Part shown: piece after piece, positions 27,339 to 38,357 of the stretch
Numbering within the stretch: the first letter of the stretch is position 1
Layout of the letters: each line of letters starts with the position of its first letter
DNA from: Bacillus sp. RAR_GA_16
Lineage (GTDB): Bacteria; Bacillota; Bacilli; Bacillales; Guptibacillaceae
Length of the DNA: 64,000 nt
NCBI RefSeq assembly: GCF_020165985.1
Contig: NZ_JAIUKZ010000018.1
Coordinates: 1-64,000, forward strand
Reading direction: 5' to 3'
Notes under the pieces: generated by a model
Told to the model about the DNA's origin: nothing
What the model saw: the letters and a program-made list of their open reading frames with translations, nothing else
Database searches by the model: none
Program-made: the position numbers and the translations under genes

Positions 27339-28220
27339 CTAATTAATTTCTTGATTCTTTATATATTGTTGGACAACTTTATAAACATACTCCTGATTGG
27401 CTTCAGCCGTATTTGGGTTGTATTCTCCTCCGTTTACTTTATTATTTGAAAGGATACGAATCCCAAGGAAAGGCACATCGTAGGCTTGAGCGATTTGAGC
27501 TCCTGCAGCACCTTCCATTTCTTCAACGGAAGTACCATACTTCTCATGAAACCAATTAATACGATCAATTTCATTATTCCACACGTCGGCAGAACCGATC
27601 GTTCCTTCCACAACTTTTCCTTTTTGATAGTCTTCTTTTACAGCGTTTGCTGCAGCAAGTAAGTCTGGGTCTCCTTCAAAGTAACGTATATTTTCTGCAT
27701 CAGGATCCTCTCCTGCGCTCCCCTCAGAAGCCAATAAATCCATCGGCTGCCATTCGGTTGGCTTTATACCTTCATCCTCATTCAAATTAACCGTTTTAAG
27801 AGACCCAGTGTTAGTCGTTCTTTTGCCTAGAACAATATCAAATACATCTAATTCGGGGTCATGACCACCCGAAGTACCCTGGTTGATAATCGCAAGTGGA
27901 TTGTACTTCTCGATTGATACGGCTGTTGCAGCAGCCGTATTTTCCATACCTTTTCCTGTCTTTGCAACGATCACCGGATAATCATCTACCGTTCCTTTAT
28001 AAAAAACAAATGATCCTGAAGTTTCTTCCGTCACATCTTCTAATCTTTCTGCAAATTTTTCTGCTTCAATTGGCATTGGTCCCTGAACAAGAATGGGACG
28101 CTCCGTTGTCTCTTGCTCTGCAGAAGATTCTGTTTCAGAGTTACATGCTGACAAAACAACTAGCAAAAGTAAAGTTAGCATCGTTGTTGCTACGTATTTT
28201 TTAATCAATGGTTTCCTCAT
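27339..28220 (-). CDS. Lipoprotein of the MTAN / nucleoside phosphorylase superfamily
   Basis: Exported lipoprotein of 293 residues. The signal peptide ends in a lipobox (VVLSAC), followed by an acidic Ser/Glu linker and a PNP_UDP_1-type domain. The glutamate that binds the ribose is in SVEEMEGAAGAQIA. The position usually occupied by the catalytic Asp in ISD is Asn here (GIRILSNNKVNG). In purine phosphorylases an Asn at the base-binding site goes with 6-oxopurine specificity. A guanine-class riboswitch precedes the gene, so an outside-acting guanosine/inosine-cleaving enzyme is my best guess. Confidence 0.85.
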   Translation of the reverse strand: MRKPLIKKYVATTMLTLLLLVVLSACNSETESSAEQETTERPILVQGPMPIEAEKFAERLEDVTEETSGSFVFYKGTVDDYPVIVAKTGKGMENTAAATAVSIEKYNPLAIINQGTSGGHDPELDVFDIVLGKRTTNTGSLKTVNLNEDEGIKPTEWQPMDLLASEGSAGEDPDAENIRYFEGDPDLLAAANAVKEDYQKGKVVEGTIGSADVWNNEIDRINWFHEKYGTSVEEMEGAAGAQIAQAYDVPFLGIRILSNNKVNGGEYNPNTAEANQEYVYKVVQQYIKNQEIN

Positions 28221-28341
28221 GGCTGCTCTCTCCCTAGTATGTAAGTTCGGATACTTTTTTTAAAATAAACACGATCATCTGACAGACTAACCTTTCTTTT
28301 GCTGCTCCCTTCTTGAATATCATTCTCGTATTCATGAGAAA

Positions 28342-28382
28342 TAAAAAAAGTCTGGATGGTGTAATGTTCTACCCTCCAGACC
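28342..28382 (-). terminator. Riboswitch expression-platform terminator
   Basis: GTCTGGA and TCCAGAC (28350-28356 and 28375-28381) form the stem, extended by a GGT/ACC pair inside the loop, and are followed by TTTTTTT on the minus strand. It lies between the purine aptamer and the lipoprotein start, as expected for an OFF switch. Confidence 0.8.
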
Positions 28383-28454
28383 ACGAAAGTTCAAGTATAA
28401 AAAATAGCTGTCATCTTATTTCTCATTATAAAAACAAAGACAGTTATCAGCATA

Positions 28455-28536
28455 CTTCAACTCGTAGTCCAGTACTTTAACGGGAACCGGGTAGAAACGC
28501 TCAGACCATATTTCTGAGAATATACGAGTGAAAATT
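28455..28536 (-). ncRNA. Purine riboswitch aptamer, guanine class
   Basis: The minus strand reads ...CACTCGTATATTCTCAGAA, then ATATGGTCTGAGCGTTTCTA, then CCCGGTTCCCGTTAAAGTAC, then TGGACTACGAG. This keeps the aptamer layout of xpt/add: P1, the TATA junction, P2 with its loop, the TTTCTACC junction, P3 and the GACTA junction. The ligand-pairing base is C (GACTA), as in guanine switches, whereas adenine switches have U (GATTA). The 3' strand of P1 can alternatively pair with ATACTTGAACT downstream, offering an antiterminator. The 491-base gap between the ABC permease and the lipoprotein holds this switch, its terminator and its promoter. Confidence 0.92.
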
Positions 28537-28556
28537 GATTTAGTTAGTACTTACCT

Positions 28557-28585
28557 ACCATAGCAAACCCATAAGTGAAGTTCAA
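28557..28585 (-). promoter_or_regulatory. Promoter of the riboswitch-lipoprotein transcript
   Basis: On the minus strand TTGAAC (28580-28585) and TATGGT (28557-28562) are 17 bases apart, with a TGC extension of the -10. It lies about 20 bases upstream of the aptamer. Confidence 0.55.
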
Positions 28586-28711
28586 GTAAAAAATGAACGT
28601 TTTTTTGATTAAACACTAGATTGTTCGTATTTTAAGCAGAATCAATAAATTAAATATGGTTAAATTGAGTAAAGTTTATTTTTTTACAATCCTTACCTTA
28701 TTCGTCTATCG

Positions 28712-29452
28712 CTACTTTCCGCTCCATCTAAAAAATCGAGATGCAAGTAGGATCGAGACAACTGAAATTCCTAGTAGAATTCCTACTTCGACTCCATAAG
28801 AGGAAATGGAAGCTTCGTTCCACGTTCCACGAAGCAAATTAATGACATAATAAAGTGGAAGTAGTTTCGCAACGAACTGAAGCACTTCAGGCATAAATGC
28901 AATTGGAAAAGTGGCCCCAGATAAAAAAAGCATGACATTTAAGAAGAGGGAACTAATTGCGGCAGCTGCCTGGGTATTTTTAGCTAGTGAGGTTAAGAAT
29001 AAAGCAAATGGAAAGAAAGCTAGAATACTTATAACTAATGCCAACAGGGTGCTTCCAATGTATTCGGGTAATGAAAGGCCATACATCCACATCCCAAAAA
29101 CCATTAATAATACGGCAGAAAAAAAGAAAATAACACTACCCTGCACAGTATGTGCTACAAGAATTTTCCATGGTTGAAGTGGGGTTGATTGATACCTTCG
29201 CAAAACGCCTGTTTCACGGTATCCAGCAAGAACCGTACCCAAAGTAAAAAATGATGTCGTCACAATATTAACGCCAATCCAAGAAGGCACAAATTGCTCA
29301 GCAAAAGTAAGGCCGTTCATTTCATTTCCTACGAACATGGAACCAAATAGCCAAATCATGACAACTGGAAAAAGAAAGGTCCAAAATACACTTAAACGAT
29401 CTCGAAAGAACATTTTCGTTTCTAGAATCGCTAATTTTACGACAGCGTTCAT
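28712..29452 (-). CDS. ABC-2 type transporter permease
   Basis: Membrane subunit of 246 residues with six predicted transmembrane segments, of the ABC-2 export family (FLFPVVMIWLFGSMFVGNEM near the N-terminus, SLFLNVMLFLSGATFPIAFM centrally). It overlaps the upstream ATPase gene by 4 bases, so the two form one exporter. The substrate is unknown; drugs, lipids and peptides are typical. Confidence 0.9.
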   Translation of the reverse strand: MNAVVKLAILETKMFFRDRLSVFWTFLFPVVMIWLFGSMFVGNEMNGLTFAEQFVPSWIGVNIVTTSFFTLGTVLAGYRETGVLRRYQSTPLQPWKILVAHTVQGSVIFFFSAVLLMVFGMWMYGLSLPEYIGSTLLALVISILAFFPFALFLTSLAKNTQAAAAISSLFLNVMLFLSGATFPIAFMPEVLQFVAKLLPLYYVINLLRGTWNEASISSYGVEVGILLGISVVSILLASRFFRWSGK

Positions 29453-30363
29453 TGGACGACCTCCTCCTCTTCGAGATAGTGTACAAATAAGTCGTCTAAT
29501 GTACCTTTCTCGAAATAGAAGTTTGAAAGCACAATTTCTCGTTCATGACAGATACGAAAAATATGATAAGCTGTTTCTTGCTGGTCTTTACAGAACACGT
29601 GAAAAAGACCCTCACTCTCTTCGACTTTTATCACACCAGGGATTGTTTCGATCTCCTCAAGTGTTAATTGATGACTTTCGAAAGTGATATTTTTTGAAAT
29701 ACTCCTACTTAATAGCTCCTGTGGCGTATCAAGCGCTTTTAATTCCCCATTATAAATCATAGCAACACGGTCGCATAATTTTTCTGCCTCTTCCATGTAA
29801 TGGGTAGTAATTACAATGGTACAGCCTTGTTTTCTTAATCGTTCAATCAACGACCACATTTCCCTACGCGCATGAGGATCTAGGCCCATACTTGGCTCAT
29901 CAAGAAATAAGATTTCAGGTTGATGAAGTGTAGCCAGTGCCAGCGTGACTCGTTGCTTCCAACCTCCTGAAAGATCTTCAAAATGTACGTTTAACTTCTC
30001 ATGCAGTCCGAGTAATTCGATCAAATGGTCCTTTTGACTCGGCCTATCATAAAATGATGCAAACAACTGAAGCGCTTCCTTAACTTTCATTTTCTTTTGA
30101 ATCGAAGTAGATTGAAATTGTACACCAATGCGCTTATTTAAATCGCGTAATTGTTTCGTAGGAACATAGCCTAATACATCAATCGTACCGCTGTTAGGTT
30201 TTAATATTCCTTCGAGCATTTCAAGTGTCGTTGTTTTCCCTGCACCATTAGGACCAATAATGCCGAAGATTTCTCCTTTTTCTACGGCAAAAGATAAATC
30301 TTTCACTGCAAACACAGAACCATACTTTTTAGATACACCCTCTACTTTAATGACATGCTCCAT
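29449..30363 (-). CDS. ABC transporter ATP-binding protein
   Basis: ATPase subunit of 304 residues for the permease encoded directly downstream. Walker A is GPNGAGKTT, the signature motif is LSGGWKQRV, Walker B is EILFLDEP, and the H-loop is TTHYMEEAE. The C-terminal 80 residues (after about 220) form an extra domain common in ABC-2 drug exporters. The start is ATG 30363, with a GAGGA-type site. Confidence 0.92.
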   Translation of the reverse strand: MEHVIKVEGVSKKYGSVFAVKDLSFAVEKGEIFGIIGPNGAGKTTTLEMLEGILKPNSGTIDVLGYVPTKQLRDLNKRIGVQFQSTSIQKKMKVKEALQLFASFYDRPSQKDHLIELLGLHEKLNVHFEDLSGGWKQRVTLALATLHQPEILFLDEPSMGLDPHARREMWSLIERLRKQGCTIVITTHYMEEAEKLCDRVAMIYNGELKALDTPQELLSRSISKNITFESHQLTLEEIETIPGVIKVEESEGLFHVFCKDQQETAYHIFRICHEREIVLSNFYFEKGTLDDLFVHYLEEEEVVQ

Positions 30364-30523
30364 GAAATCCTCCTCTCAAGTGATGCATGATTACGATATG
30401 TAAGGTATATGTGTAATACTTGCCTTTCTTGCTAGTAGAATTCGTATAGCTTCCTTCTCTTCATTGCTTTTCCATTATATAACAACAAAATAGAGGGGTG
30501 GGCAAATTCAACGTTTTTCTTTT

Positions 30524-30934
30524 TTACAAAAATCGCTTTCTTTGTTCCTTTGTTGGGAGCATACAGCTTTCTTGTTTTCCGAACCATTTATATCGACGTT
30601 TCGCTACTTCGTCATAGAGGCGATCTCGAATGGAACGTGGGAGTAAGCGAAAAACTAGCAAAAGCTTAAAAAATCCACCAAGTTGTTGAATGATTGAAAG
30701 AGCCGCTTCTGATTTAACAAGCGCCTTCCCTTCTTTAATCACAATCACACTATCTGGGACTTCTGTAAGACCAGCTTTCTTAAGAAGAATCTCTGCCGTT
30801 TCTGATTGAAGAGATGCAAAAGAGAAAACGGCTTTCTTATCGTATTTAAACATAAACTTCACTAACCCATTGCATAAATTGCAAACCCCATCAAATAGAA
30901 TAATATTCGTATCCACGCCTTCTCGACTTTTCAT
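30524..30934 (-). CDS. DCC family thiol-disulfide oxidoreductase-like protein (YuxK type)
   Basis: Cytosolic 136-residue protein of the DUF393/DCC family. The defining motif FDGVCNLCNGLV carries the CxxC pair. The C-terminal part contains LLLVFRLLPRSIRDRLYDEVAKRRYKWFG. The family is predicted to act in thiol-disulfide exchange, but the substrate is unknown. It has no operon partner here. Confidence 0.9.
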   Translation of the reverse strand: MKSREGVDTNIILFDGVCNLCNGLVKFMFKYDKKAVFSFASLQSETAEILLKKAGLTEVPDSVIVIKEGKALVKSEAALSIIQQLGGFFKLLLVFRLLPRSIRDRLYDEVAKRRYKWFGKQESCMLPTKEQRKRFL

Positions 30935-31060
30935 GTGTTAACACCTCATTCTATATGTTCACTATTTCACATATTTAGTGTAGCATAACTTTCTAATTGA
31001 TGATGCAAAATGTGCTATAATTTCCCTGTTCAGTATTCTACATAGCAAGGATGTTGCACC

Positions 31061-32416
31061 ATGTATCCAACACATTCGTTCAAGGAAAAAATCAAACTAT
31101 TAATTGTAATTTTGTACCCGATTTTAATTACGCAAGTTGGTCTTTATTCAATGAACTTTGTAGACACACTCATGAGCGGTAGAGCTGGGGCGAATGATCT
31201 CGCCGGAGTTGCGATTGGATCGAGTCTTTGGGTACCTGTCTTTACAGGCTTAAGCGGTATTTTGCTTGCCATAACGCCAATCGTATCGCATTATATTGGC
31301 GCCAAACAAGAAGAACGTGTTTCGTTTTCAGTCCTGCAGGGCATTTACCTTTCCATTGCATTATCACTTAGTATTTTAATCGTTGGAAGTTTTATTTTAG
31401 ATCCCATTTTAAATACGATGGATCTGCAGGACAACGTAGCTCAAATTGCAAAAGAGTATTTAATCGGACTTTCATTTGGGATTGTTCCATTGTTTATTTA
31501 CTCGGTACTTAGAAGTTTCTTTGATGCACTTGGACAGACAAGGACAACGATGCTTGTTACTCTCACATCGCTTCCAATCAATGTATTTTTCAACTATGTA
31601 CTTATTTTTGGAAAATGGGGATTCCCTAAATTAGGTGGAGTTGGAGCAGGTTATGCGTCGGCGATCACATACTGGTTTATTCTTCTAATTGCATTACTGG
31701 TCGTGATAAAAGTCAGACCGTTTAGAGCATACAGTATCTTCAAACGTTTTTATCCAGTTTCATTTACTACTTGGAAAGAGCAGTTAAAAATAGGCGTGCC
31801 TATTGGTTTCTCCATCTTTTTCGAAGTAAGTATCTTCGCAGCTGTTACGTTATTAATGAGCACATATTCTACTGAAACGATCGCCGCTCATCAGGCAGCC
31901 ATCAATTTCGCTTCCCTTCTCTATATGATTCCACTGAGTATTTCAATGGCGTTAACGATTGCCATTGGATTTGAAGTTGGTGCAAGAAGATTACTAGATG
32001 CGAAGCACTATAGCTACATGGGCATCGCTTGTGCGGTTGGTATGGCTTTGCTTTCGGCTCTTTGTTTGTTCCTTTTCAATGATGCAGTCGCAAGCTGGTA
32101 TACGAGTAATGAGGAAGTTTTCGATTTGATTAAAGTATTCTTAATTTACGCGATCTTTTTCCAGCTTTCAGATGCAGTTGCTGCTCCCATTCAGGGAGCA
32201 CTTCGAGGGTATAAGGATGTGAATGTGACACTGGTTATGAGTCTAATTTCTTATTGGGTGATCGGTCTCCCTTCAGGTTTTATACTTGCGAAATATACAG
32301 CCTTTGGTCCATATGGGTACTGGGTCGGTCTTAGTACTGGACTATTTGTTGCCGCCATTACGTTATTTTTAAGACTACGATATGTGCAACAATCAACACG
32401 AACGGCATACGAATAA
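31061..32416 (+). CDS. MATE family efflux transporter
   Basis: Multidrug/toxin extrusion antiporter of 451 residues with about 12 transmembrane helices and the two-fold MATE repeat (VDTLMSGRAGANDLAGVAIG near the start, RRLLDAKHYSYMGIACAVG in the second half). It probably exports cationic compounds in exchange for H+ or Na+. It is single, with a strong terminator directly after the stop codon. Confidence 0.93.
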   Translation: MYPTHSFKEKIKLLIVILYPILITQVGLYSMNFVDTLMSGRAGANDLAGVAIGSSLWVPVFTGLSGILLAITPIVSHYIGAKQEERVSFSVLQGIYLSIALSLSILIVGSFILDPILNTMDLQDNVAQIAKEYLIGLSFGIVPLFIYSVLRSFFDALGQTRTTMLVTLTSLPINVFFNYVLIFGKWGFPKLGGVGAGYASAITYWFILLIALLVVIKVRPFRAYSIFKRFYPVSFTTWKEQLKIGVPIGFSIFFEVSIFAAVTLLMSTYSTETIAAHQAAINFASLLYMIPLSISMALTIAIGFEVGARRLLDAKHYSYMGIACAVGMALLSALCLFLFNDAVASWYTSNEEVFDLIKVFLIYAIFFQLSDAVAAPIQGALRGYKDVNVTLVMSLISYWVIGLPSGFILAKYTAFGPYGYWVGLSTGLFVAAITLFLRLRYVQQSTRTAYE

Positions 32417-32442
32417 AAGCGGATCCCAGTGGGATCCGCTTT
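32416..32442. terminator. Bidirectional terminator between MATE and ABC-F genes
   Basis: The perfect 12-base stem AAAGCGGATCCC/GGGATCCGCTTT with an AGT loop lies between two converging genes, with T runs on both strands. Confidence 0.9.
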
Positions 32443-32450
32443 TTAGTCTA

Positions 32451-34070
<1,620 letters not shown>

Positions 34071-34152
34071 TTAGGTCGTATTCCTCCATCTATCATATTA
34101 TAGTGCAAATTATATCACGTTCTGTTCGGAATAGATATGAACGCTTCAGATC

Positions 34153-34818
34153 TTATTCATCAAACGGGTAGATCCAGAAGGATTCTTGCTTAATGAACGA
34201 CATCATTTCGGAGTTAGGATCCATTGAGCCGTCTTCAAGTCTTGCCACCATTGCCTCTGTTTGGGAGCGGTGAGCTTCGATCGTTTTGATCTTTGTTTCA
34301 AGAACATCCGTTACATCAAATACTTTATCTGGCTTGCCAAGTACAGCCTCACGATCCGGGGTAATTGGCAATGCGTAAACCGTTGGACGGTCTTGTTTAG
34401 GCATACGTTTTAACGTCTCTATGACGGCAGCCGAACAAGCATCATGATCAGGATGAATACCGTATTCCGGGTAAAATGTAATGATTAGTGAGGGCTTTAA
34501 TTCATCAACAAGCTTTCCAATTGTTGAGACGAGCAGTTCAGGATCTTCAAACTCAAGCGTTTTATCTCTAAACCCTAGCATGCGAAGATCCTTGACCCCC
34601 ATTGCATTGCAAGCATCTTGCAACTCCTTCTTACGTACTTCTGGAAGTGTTTCTCTTGTTGCAAAAAATGGATTACCCATATTGCGTCCCATTTCTCCTA
34701 GTGTTGCACATGCGTAAGTAACAGGCACACCTTGATTGACAAATTTCGTGATCAACCCTGCAGTTCCGAAAGCTTCATCATCCGGGTGCGGGAAAATGAC
34801 GAGGACTTGTTTCTCCAT
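34153..34818 (-). CDS. bshB2: Bacillithiol biosynthesis deacetylase BshB2
   Basis: Zinc deacetylase of the LmbE/PIG-L family that removes the acetyl group from GlcNAc-malate in bacillithiol synthesis; BshB2 paralogues may also process bacillithiol conjugates. The 221 residues show the metal motif PHPDDEAFGTAG and the later His in GIHPDHDACS. It lies 13 bases after yojF, as in B. subtilis yojF-bshB2. The ribosome binding site is AAGGAGGA. Confidence 0.95.
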   Translation of the reverse strand: MEKQVLVIFPHPDDEAFGTAGLITKFVNQGVPVTYACATLGEMGRNMGNPFFATRETLPEVRKKELQDACNAMGVKDLRMLGFRDKTLEFEDPELLVSTIGKLVDELKPSLIITFYPEYGIHPDHDACSAAVIETLKRMPKQDRPTVYALPITPDREAVLGKPDKVFDVTDVLETKIKTIEAHRSQTEAMVARLEDGSMDPNSEMMSFIKQESFWIYPFDE

Positions 34819-34831
34819 AATCGTTTCCTCC

Positions 34832-35173
34832 TTAATCGAATGGTGTATAGCTTAGTTGAACGGCAACAGCTAAACGACCACTTGTATCATGGCCTGCCAT
34901 TAACAGCCGACCATCATCCAACTGATAATCCGTTAATCCTTCAGCATACATCCAGCCTTCATTTAATTTAAACCCAACGCGAAACGGTCCACTACCTGCC
35001 ATTTTAACGTTGGTGAATTTGATCGAACCATTTCTTATGTATGCTCCGACTGCAAGCTTGTCTTTATCTTGTGCCGCATAGGCTCCACTCGTTGTTTCTA
35101 GATGAAAATACAACTCTTTGTTTTCAAATGTTTCAAGAATTTCTTGTACTTTTTCGATTTGAATAGGCTTCAT
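34832..35173 (-). CDS. yojF: DUF1806 family protein YojF
   Basis: Small soluble protein of 113 residues (MKPIQIEKVQEILETFENKE, later GPFRVGFKLNEGWMYAEGLT) matching the YojF/DUF1806 family, which is found next to bshB2 in Bacillus. The function is unknown. The conserved pairing suggests a role linked to bacillithiol or its conjugates. Confidence 0.9.
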   Translation of the reverse strand: MKPIQIEKVQEILETFENKELYFHLETTSGAYAAQDKDKLAVGAYIRNGSIKFTNVKMAGSGPFRVGFKLNEGWMYAEGLTDYQLDDGRLLMAGHDTSGRLAVAVQLSYTPFD

Positions 35174-35348
35174 TCTTATGCCCCCTTCTTTCTTAGGCCT
35201 ACATGCTAGAACTAGTATAGCTCATCTATCTCGCCCGGTAAAATGATTGACGTTAACTTTTGAACGACTTTCATTAGACAGAGACTGTTTTTTTCCGTTA
35301 TAGTTAACTTTTGAATAGATGTGAATTCGAAACTCGGAGGTATGACAG

Positions 35349-36254
35349 ATGCAATTATATGAAACGTTTGATATTCCAGATAAAATACAGGATCGCATTG
35401 AAGACCGACGCGATGCTAATCCAAATCCCAATCACTACCTTATTGGTTCAGAAGGATATACAGCTCCAGATATGTCAATTGTTAAAGATGCGGTGACAGC
35501 GTTGATTCTCGGGAAAAATGTTTTACTAAAAGGCCCTACAGGAGCTGGTAAAACAAAACTGGCCGAATTAATTAGCTACTTCTTTAACCAACCCATGTAC
35601 TCAATTAACTGCTCCGTTGACCTTGATGCAGAAGCACTTCTAGGGTACAAAACGCTTAGTTATGACGAACAAAACAATGCGCACATTACATTCATTCCTG
35701 GGCCAGTCGAAAATGCAATGAAAAACGGCGAGCTATTATATATCGATGAAATCAATACAGCGAAAGCAGAAACCCTTCCTATTCTAAATGGCGTCCTTGA
35801 CTATCGTCGCATGATTCTAAACCCTTTCACGGGTGAAACGGTTCGCGCAAAAGAAAACTTTGGTGTTATTGCTGCAATTAATGAAGGATATATTGGTACC
35901 GCACCTTTAAATGAAGCTTTAAAAAACCGCTTCATCGTCATAGAAGTTCCGTACTTACAGGGAGAAGCGTTAAAAGAAATGTTAAGTGAACAATCTCTTC
36001 TAGATGATTCAAATCAGCTTGATCAGTTCGTGACGCTTTCTGCTGATCTTCAATCAAAGGTAAGAGATGGCCAAATTTCAGAAGAAGCCGCCTCTCCACG
36101 TTCACTTCTTGACGCTTGTGACTTAACAACCTATATGGAAGCGAGACGCGCAATTAAACGTGCCATTACGGATAAACTTGAAGATGAGCGTGAAAAAGCA
36201 GCAGTGGAAAATATCGCAGAAACAATTTTCGGACGTTATCAGGAGAAAGCATAA
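35349..36254 (+). CDS. yojN: MoxR-type AAA ATPase (NorQ/CbbQ-like)
   Basis: AAA+ ATPase of 301 residues with Walker A GPTGAGKTK, Walker B ELLYIDEINTAK and sensor-type residues in NEGYIGTAPLNEALKNRF. With the VWA protein encoded immediately after, it forms a NorQ/NorD (CbbQ/CbbO)-like chaperone pair that remodels metalloenzymes. The start at 35349 has a GGAGG site. In B. subtilis yojN-yojO lie next to odhAB. The target enzyme in Bacillus is not established. Confidence 0.92.
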   Translation: MQLYETFDIPDKIQDRIEDRRDANPNPNHYLIGSEGYTAPDMSIVKDAVTALILGKNVLLKGPTGAGKTKLAELISYFFNQPMYSINCSVDLDAEALLGYKTLSYDEQNNAHITFIPGPVENAMKNGELLYIDEINTAKAETLPILNGVLDYRRMILNPFTGETVRAKENFGVIAAINEGYIGTAPLNEALKNRFIVIEVPYLQGEALKEMLSEQSLLDDSNQLDQFVTLSADLQSKVRDGQISEEAASPRSLLDACDLTTYMEARRAIKRAITDKLEDEREKAAVENIAETIFGRYQEKA

Positions 36255-38138
36255 ATGAAGTTTCTAAACTTTGCTGAGAATCAGACGGATCCTTTTCTTC
36301 ATTTAAGTTTATCTGATCTCGCTGAAACACTGAGCCAAACAGAAAGTGACGTTCAGTTTGCTTTCCATTCTTACTATAGACCCGCCGAGCACTTGATTAC
36401 GGTCAGCCATTACTGGAATGATATCTTTGATGGAACACAATTTGATGGGATGAAAAGCGATATCTATCTTCGTGCACTTGGTAATGTGCACTACACGGAT
36501 TTTTTTGAAGTCGATCACTACCTTTCCTCGATCAAAAAACAATCACATCCTCTTTTTCGCAAACAGCTATTTGCGTTATTAGAAGATGTAAGAATTGAAA
36601 AGATTTGTATGATGATCCGTCCTGGAATGAGTGCTGCTTTTAATATAAGACGAACGCTATTTCAAAAGCGTTTCCGAGGGCGTCTTGAAGTTCATCATCG
36701 TCAGCATCAACTGCTTGATGCTTTGTTTTGCGCGGTCTACCTCCAAGCGATTGGTAAACCAGTTGCTCTAGGGAGTGATCTAGCAGAATATAAGCCCTAT
36801 GTGCGCCATTTAATTATTGAGATTTCTAAGGCACGTTCAACGAAAGACGTCGCCACGCTCGCAAACGCTTTTTGCCAGGAGCTTAATCATGACCATTTCG
36901 ATATGACAACAGAATATTTAACAATGTATGGAACATCAGCAAACCTCTCCCCTGTTGTTGAAGACGAAGAAGCTCGTCAGTTAAAAAGTGACGATACAAT
37001 GGAAACGACCGATAAGGAAGATAAAGAAACGTATGATGAGGAAATGAATACGTGGCACGAAGAGCAGGAACAAGAAGGCTCTAATTTCCTTCAATTTGAC
37101 CTAGAAGAAGGGGCAAAATCTGACCTAATCGGAGAAGGTGAACGAAAAGAAGAATCCGGCGACCAGGCTTTTGTTAGTGTGCAAGGTGCTTCAAAACAAT
37201 CAGAAGGAAGCCAATTTGATGAAGAGGCCATTCTTGAAAGCCGTGATACAAAAGCCGTCGCGTCGTCACAGGATCCTCTAGGAGAAGCGAACCGAAACGT
37301 AAAAGAAGTGATTCGTCAAGCTGAAAAACCGACCTCTGATGAGCGTTCGAATTATCGAACGGCGAAAGCTGAAATTCAATATGCTGAAAAATCACTTCGC
37401 TCTGCGATCCAAAAAACGATTGAGCAAAAACAAATTGCACCGAGAAGCGACCTCCACTTTGGTCGATTGAATCGTAAGCTATTAAGGCTGTTAACAGATG
37501 AAAATCCTCGTCTCTTTTATAAAAAGAATGCGCCTAGTACAGAGCTAGATGTCACCTTCTCGTTGCTTGTCGATTGCTCAGCATCAATGTATGACAAAAT
37601 GGAAGAAACCCGCCTTGGGATTACGCTCTTCCACGAAACGTTAAAAGGACTTAATATTAAACACTCAATTACTGGCTTCTATGAAGATGCATTCGATGCA
37701 GATGACGAGGAACAGCCGAATACGCTTTTCCAAATCATCAACTATAATCGATCCACTCAACCCAATGAAGGTGCTAAAATTATGCAGTTAGAGCCTGAAG
37801 AAGATAATCGGGATGGTTATGCAATTCGGAAAGCTGCTCAAGATTTGGCTGAACGAAATGAAAAGCATAAAATCTTATTAGTGTTTACAGACGGAGAGCC
37901 TTCTGCATATGATTACAGTGAAAATGGAATCATCGATACACATGAAGCTGTTATTCAAACTCGGAAACAAGGCTTTGAGGTCATCGGTGTTTTCTTATCT
38001 AATGGAGAACCACAGGAAAAAGAAAAAAATACGATGAGAAATATCTATGGCACACAAAGCCTTGTGATTCCTTCTGCAAATGAGATTCCTGCCTATTTAA
38101 CGCCTCTACTAAAGCGATTATTGCTTCGGTTTGTCTAA
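36255..38138 (+). CDS. yojO: VWA-domain protein (NorD/CbbO-like)
   Basis: Protein of 627 residues with a variable N-terminal half, a very acidic middle (about 230-330, rich in Glu and Asp) and a C-terminal von Willebrand A domain. The MIDAS motif is DCSASMYDKM, followed by FTDGEPSAYDYSE. Its ATG directly follows the stop codon of yojN, so translation is coupled. It probably serves as the substrate adaptor for the MoxR ATPase. Confidence 0.9.
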   Translation: MKFLNFAENQTDPFLHLSLSDLAETLSQTESDVQFAFHSYYRPAEHLITVSHYWNDIFDGTQFDGMKSDIYLRALGNVHYTDFFEVDHYLSSIKKQSHPLFRKQLFALLEDVRIEKICMMIRPGMSAAFNIRRTLFQKRFRGRLEVHHRQHQLLDALFCAVYLQAIGKPVALGSDLAEYKPYVRHLIIEISKARSTKDVATLANAFCQELNHDHFDMTTEYLTMYGTSANLSPVVEDEEARQLKSDDTMETTDKEDKETYDEEMNTWHEEQEQEGSNFLQFDLEEGAKSDLIGEGERKEESGDQAFVSVQGASKQSEGSQFDEEAILESRDTKAVASSQDPLGEANRNVKEVIRQAEKPTSDERSNYRTAKAEIQYAEKSLRSAIQKTIEQKQIAPRSDLHFGRLNRKLLRLLTDENPRLFYKKNAPSTELDVTFSLLVDCSASMYDKMEETRLGITLFHETLKGLNIKHSITGFYEDAFDADDEEQPNTLFQIINYNRSTQPNEGAKIMQLEPEEDNRDGYAIRKAAQDLAERNEKHKILLVFTDGEPSAYDYSENGIIDTHEAVIQTRKQGFEVIGVFLSNGEPQEKEKNTMRNIYGTQSLVIPSANEIPAYLTPLLKRLLLRFV

Positions 38139-38144
38139 CAAATG

Positions 38145-38178
38145 AAACGGTTATCACCTAGCATGGTGGTGACCGTTT
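38145..38178 (+). terminator. Terminator of yojN-yojO
   Basis: The imperfect 13-base stem AACGGTTATCACC/GGTGGTGACCGTT is followed by TTTTTT, seven bases after the yojO stop. Confidence 0.85.
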
Positions 38179-38357
38179 TTTATCTTGAGAAAAAGTTAAT
38201 CATTTTTTCTTAATTGAAGCCAGATTTTTTCCATTCTACTTAGTCCTTATGCTATTCAAACTGTTTTGGTATGTTTAGTTAATCGGAATTTGAGGCATTT
38301 AATTAGAAGACTTATCAGTTACGAAAAGATGAAGTCTTACAAAAGGAGGAGACAAGA

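Noticed and set aside
28712-30363. Bacteriocin or antibiotic export island
   Set aside because: The ABC pair is generic ABC-2 type and has no precursor peptide, modification or immunity gene beside it.
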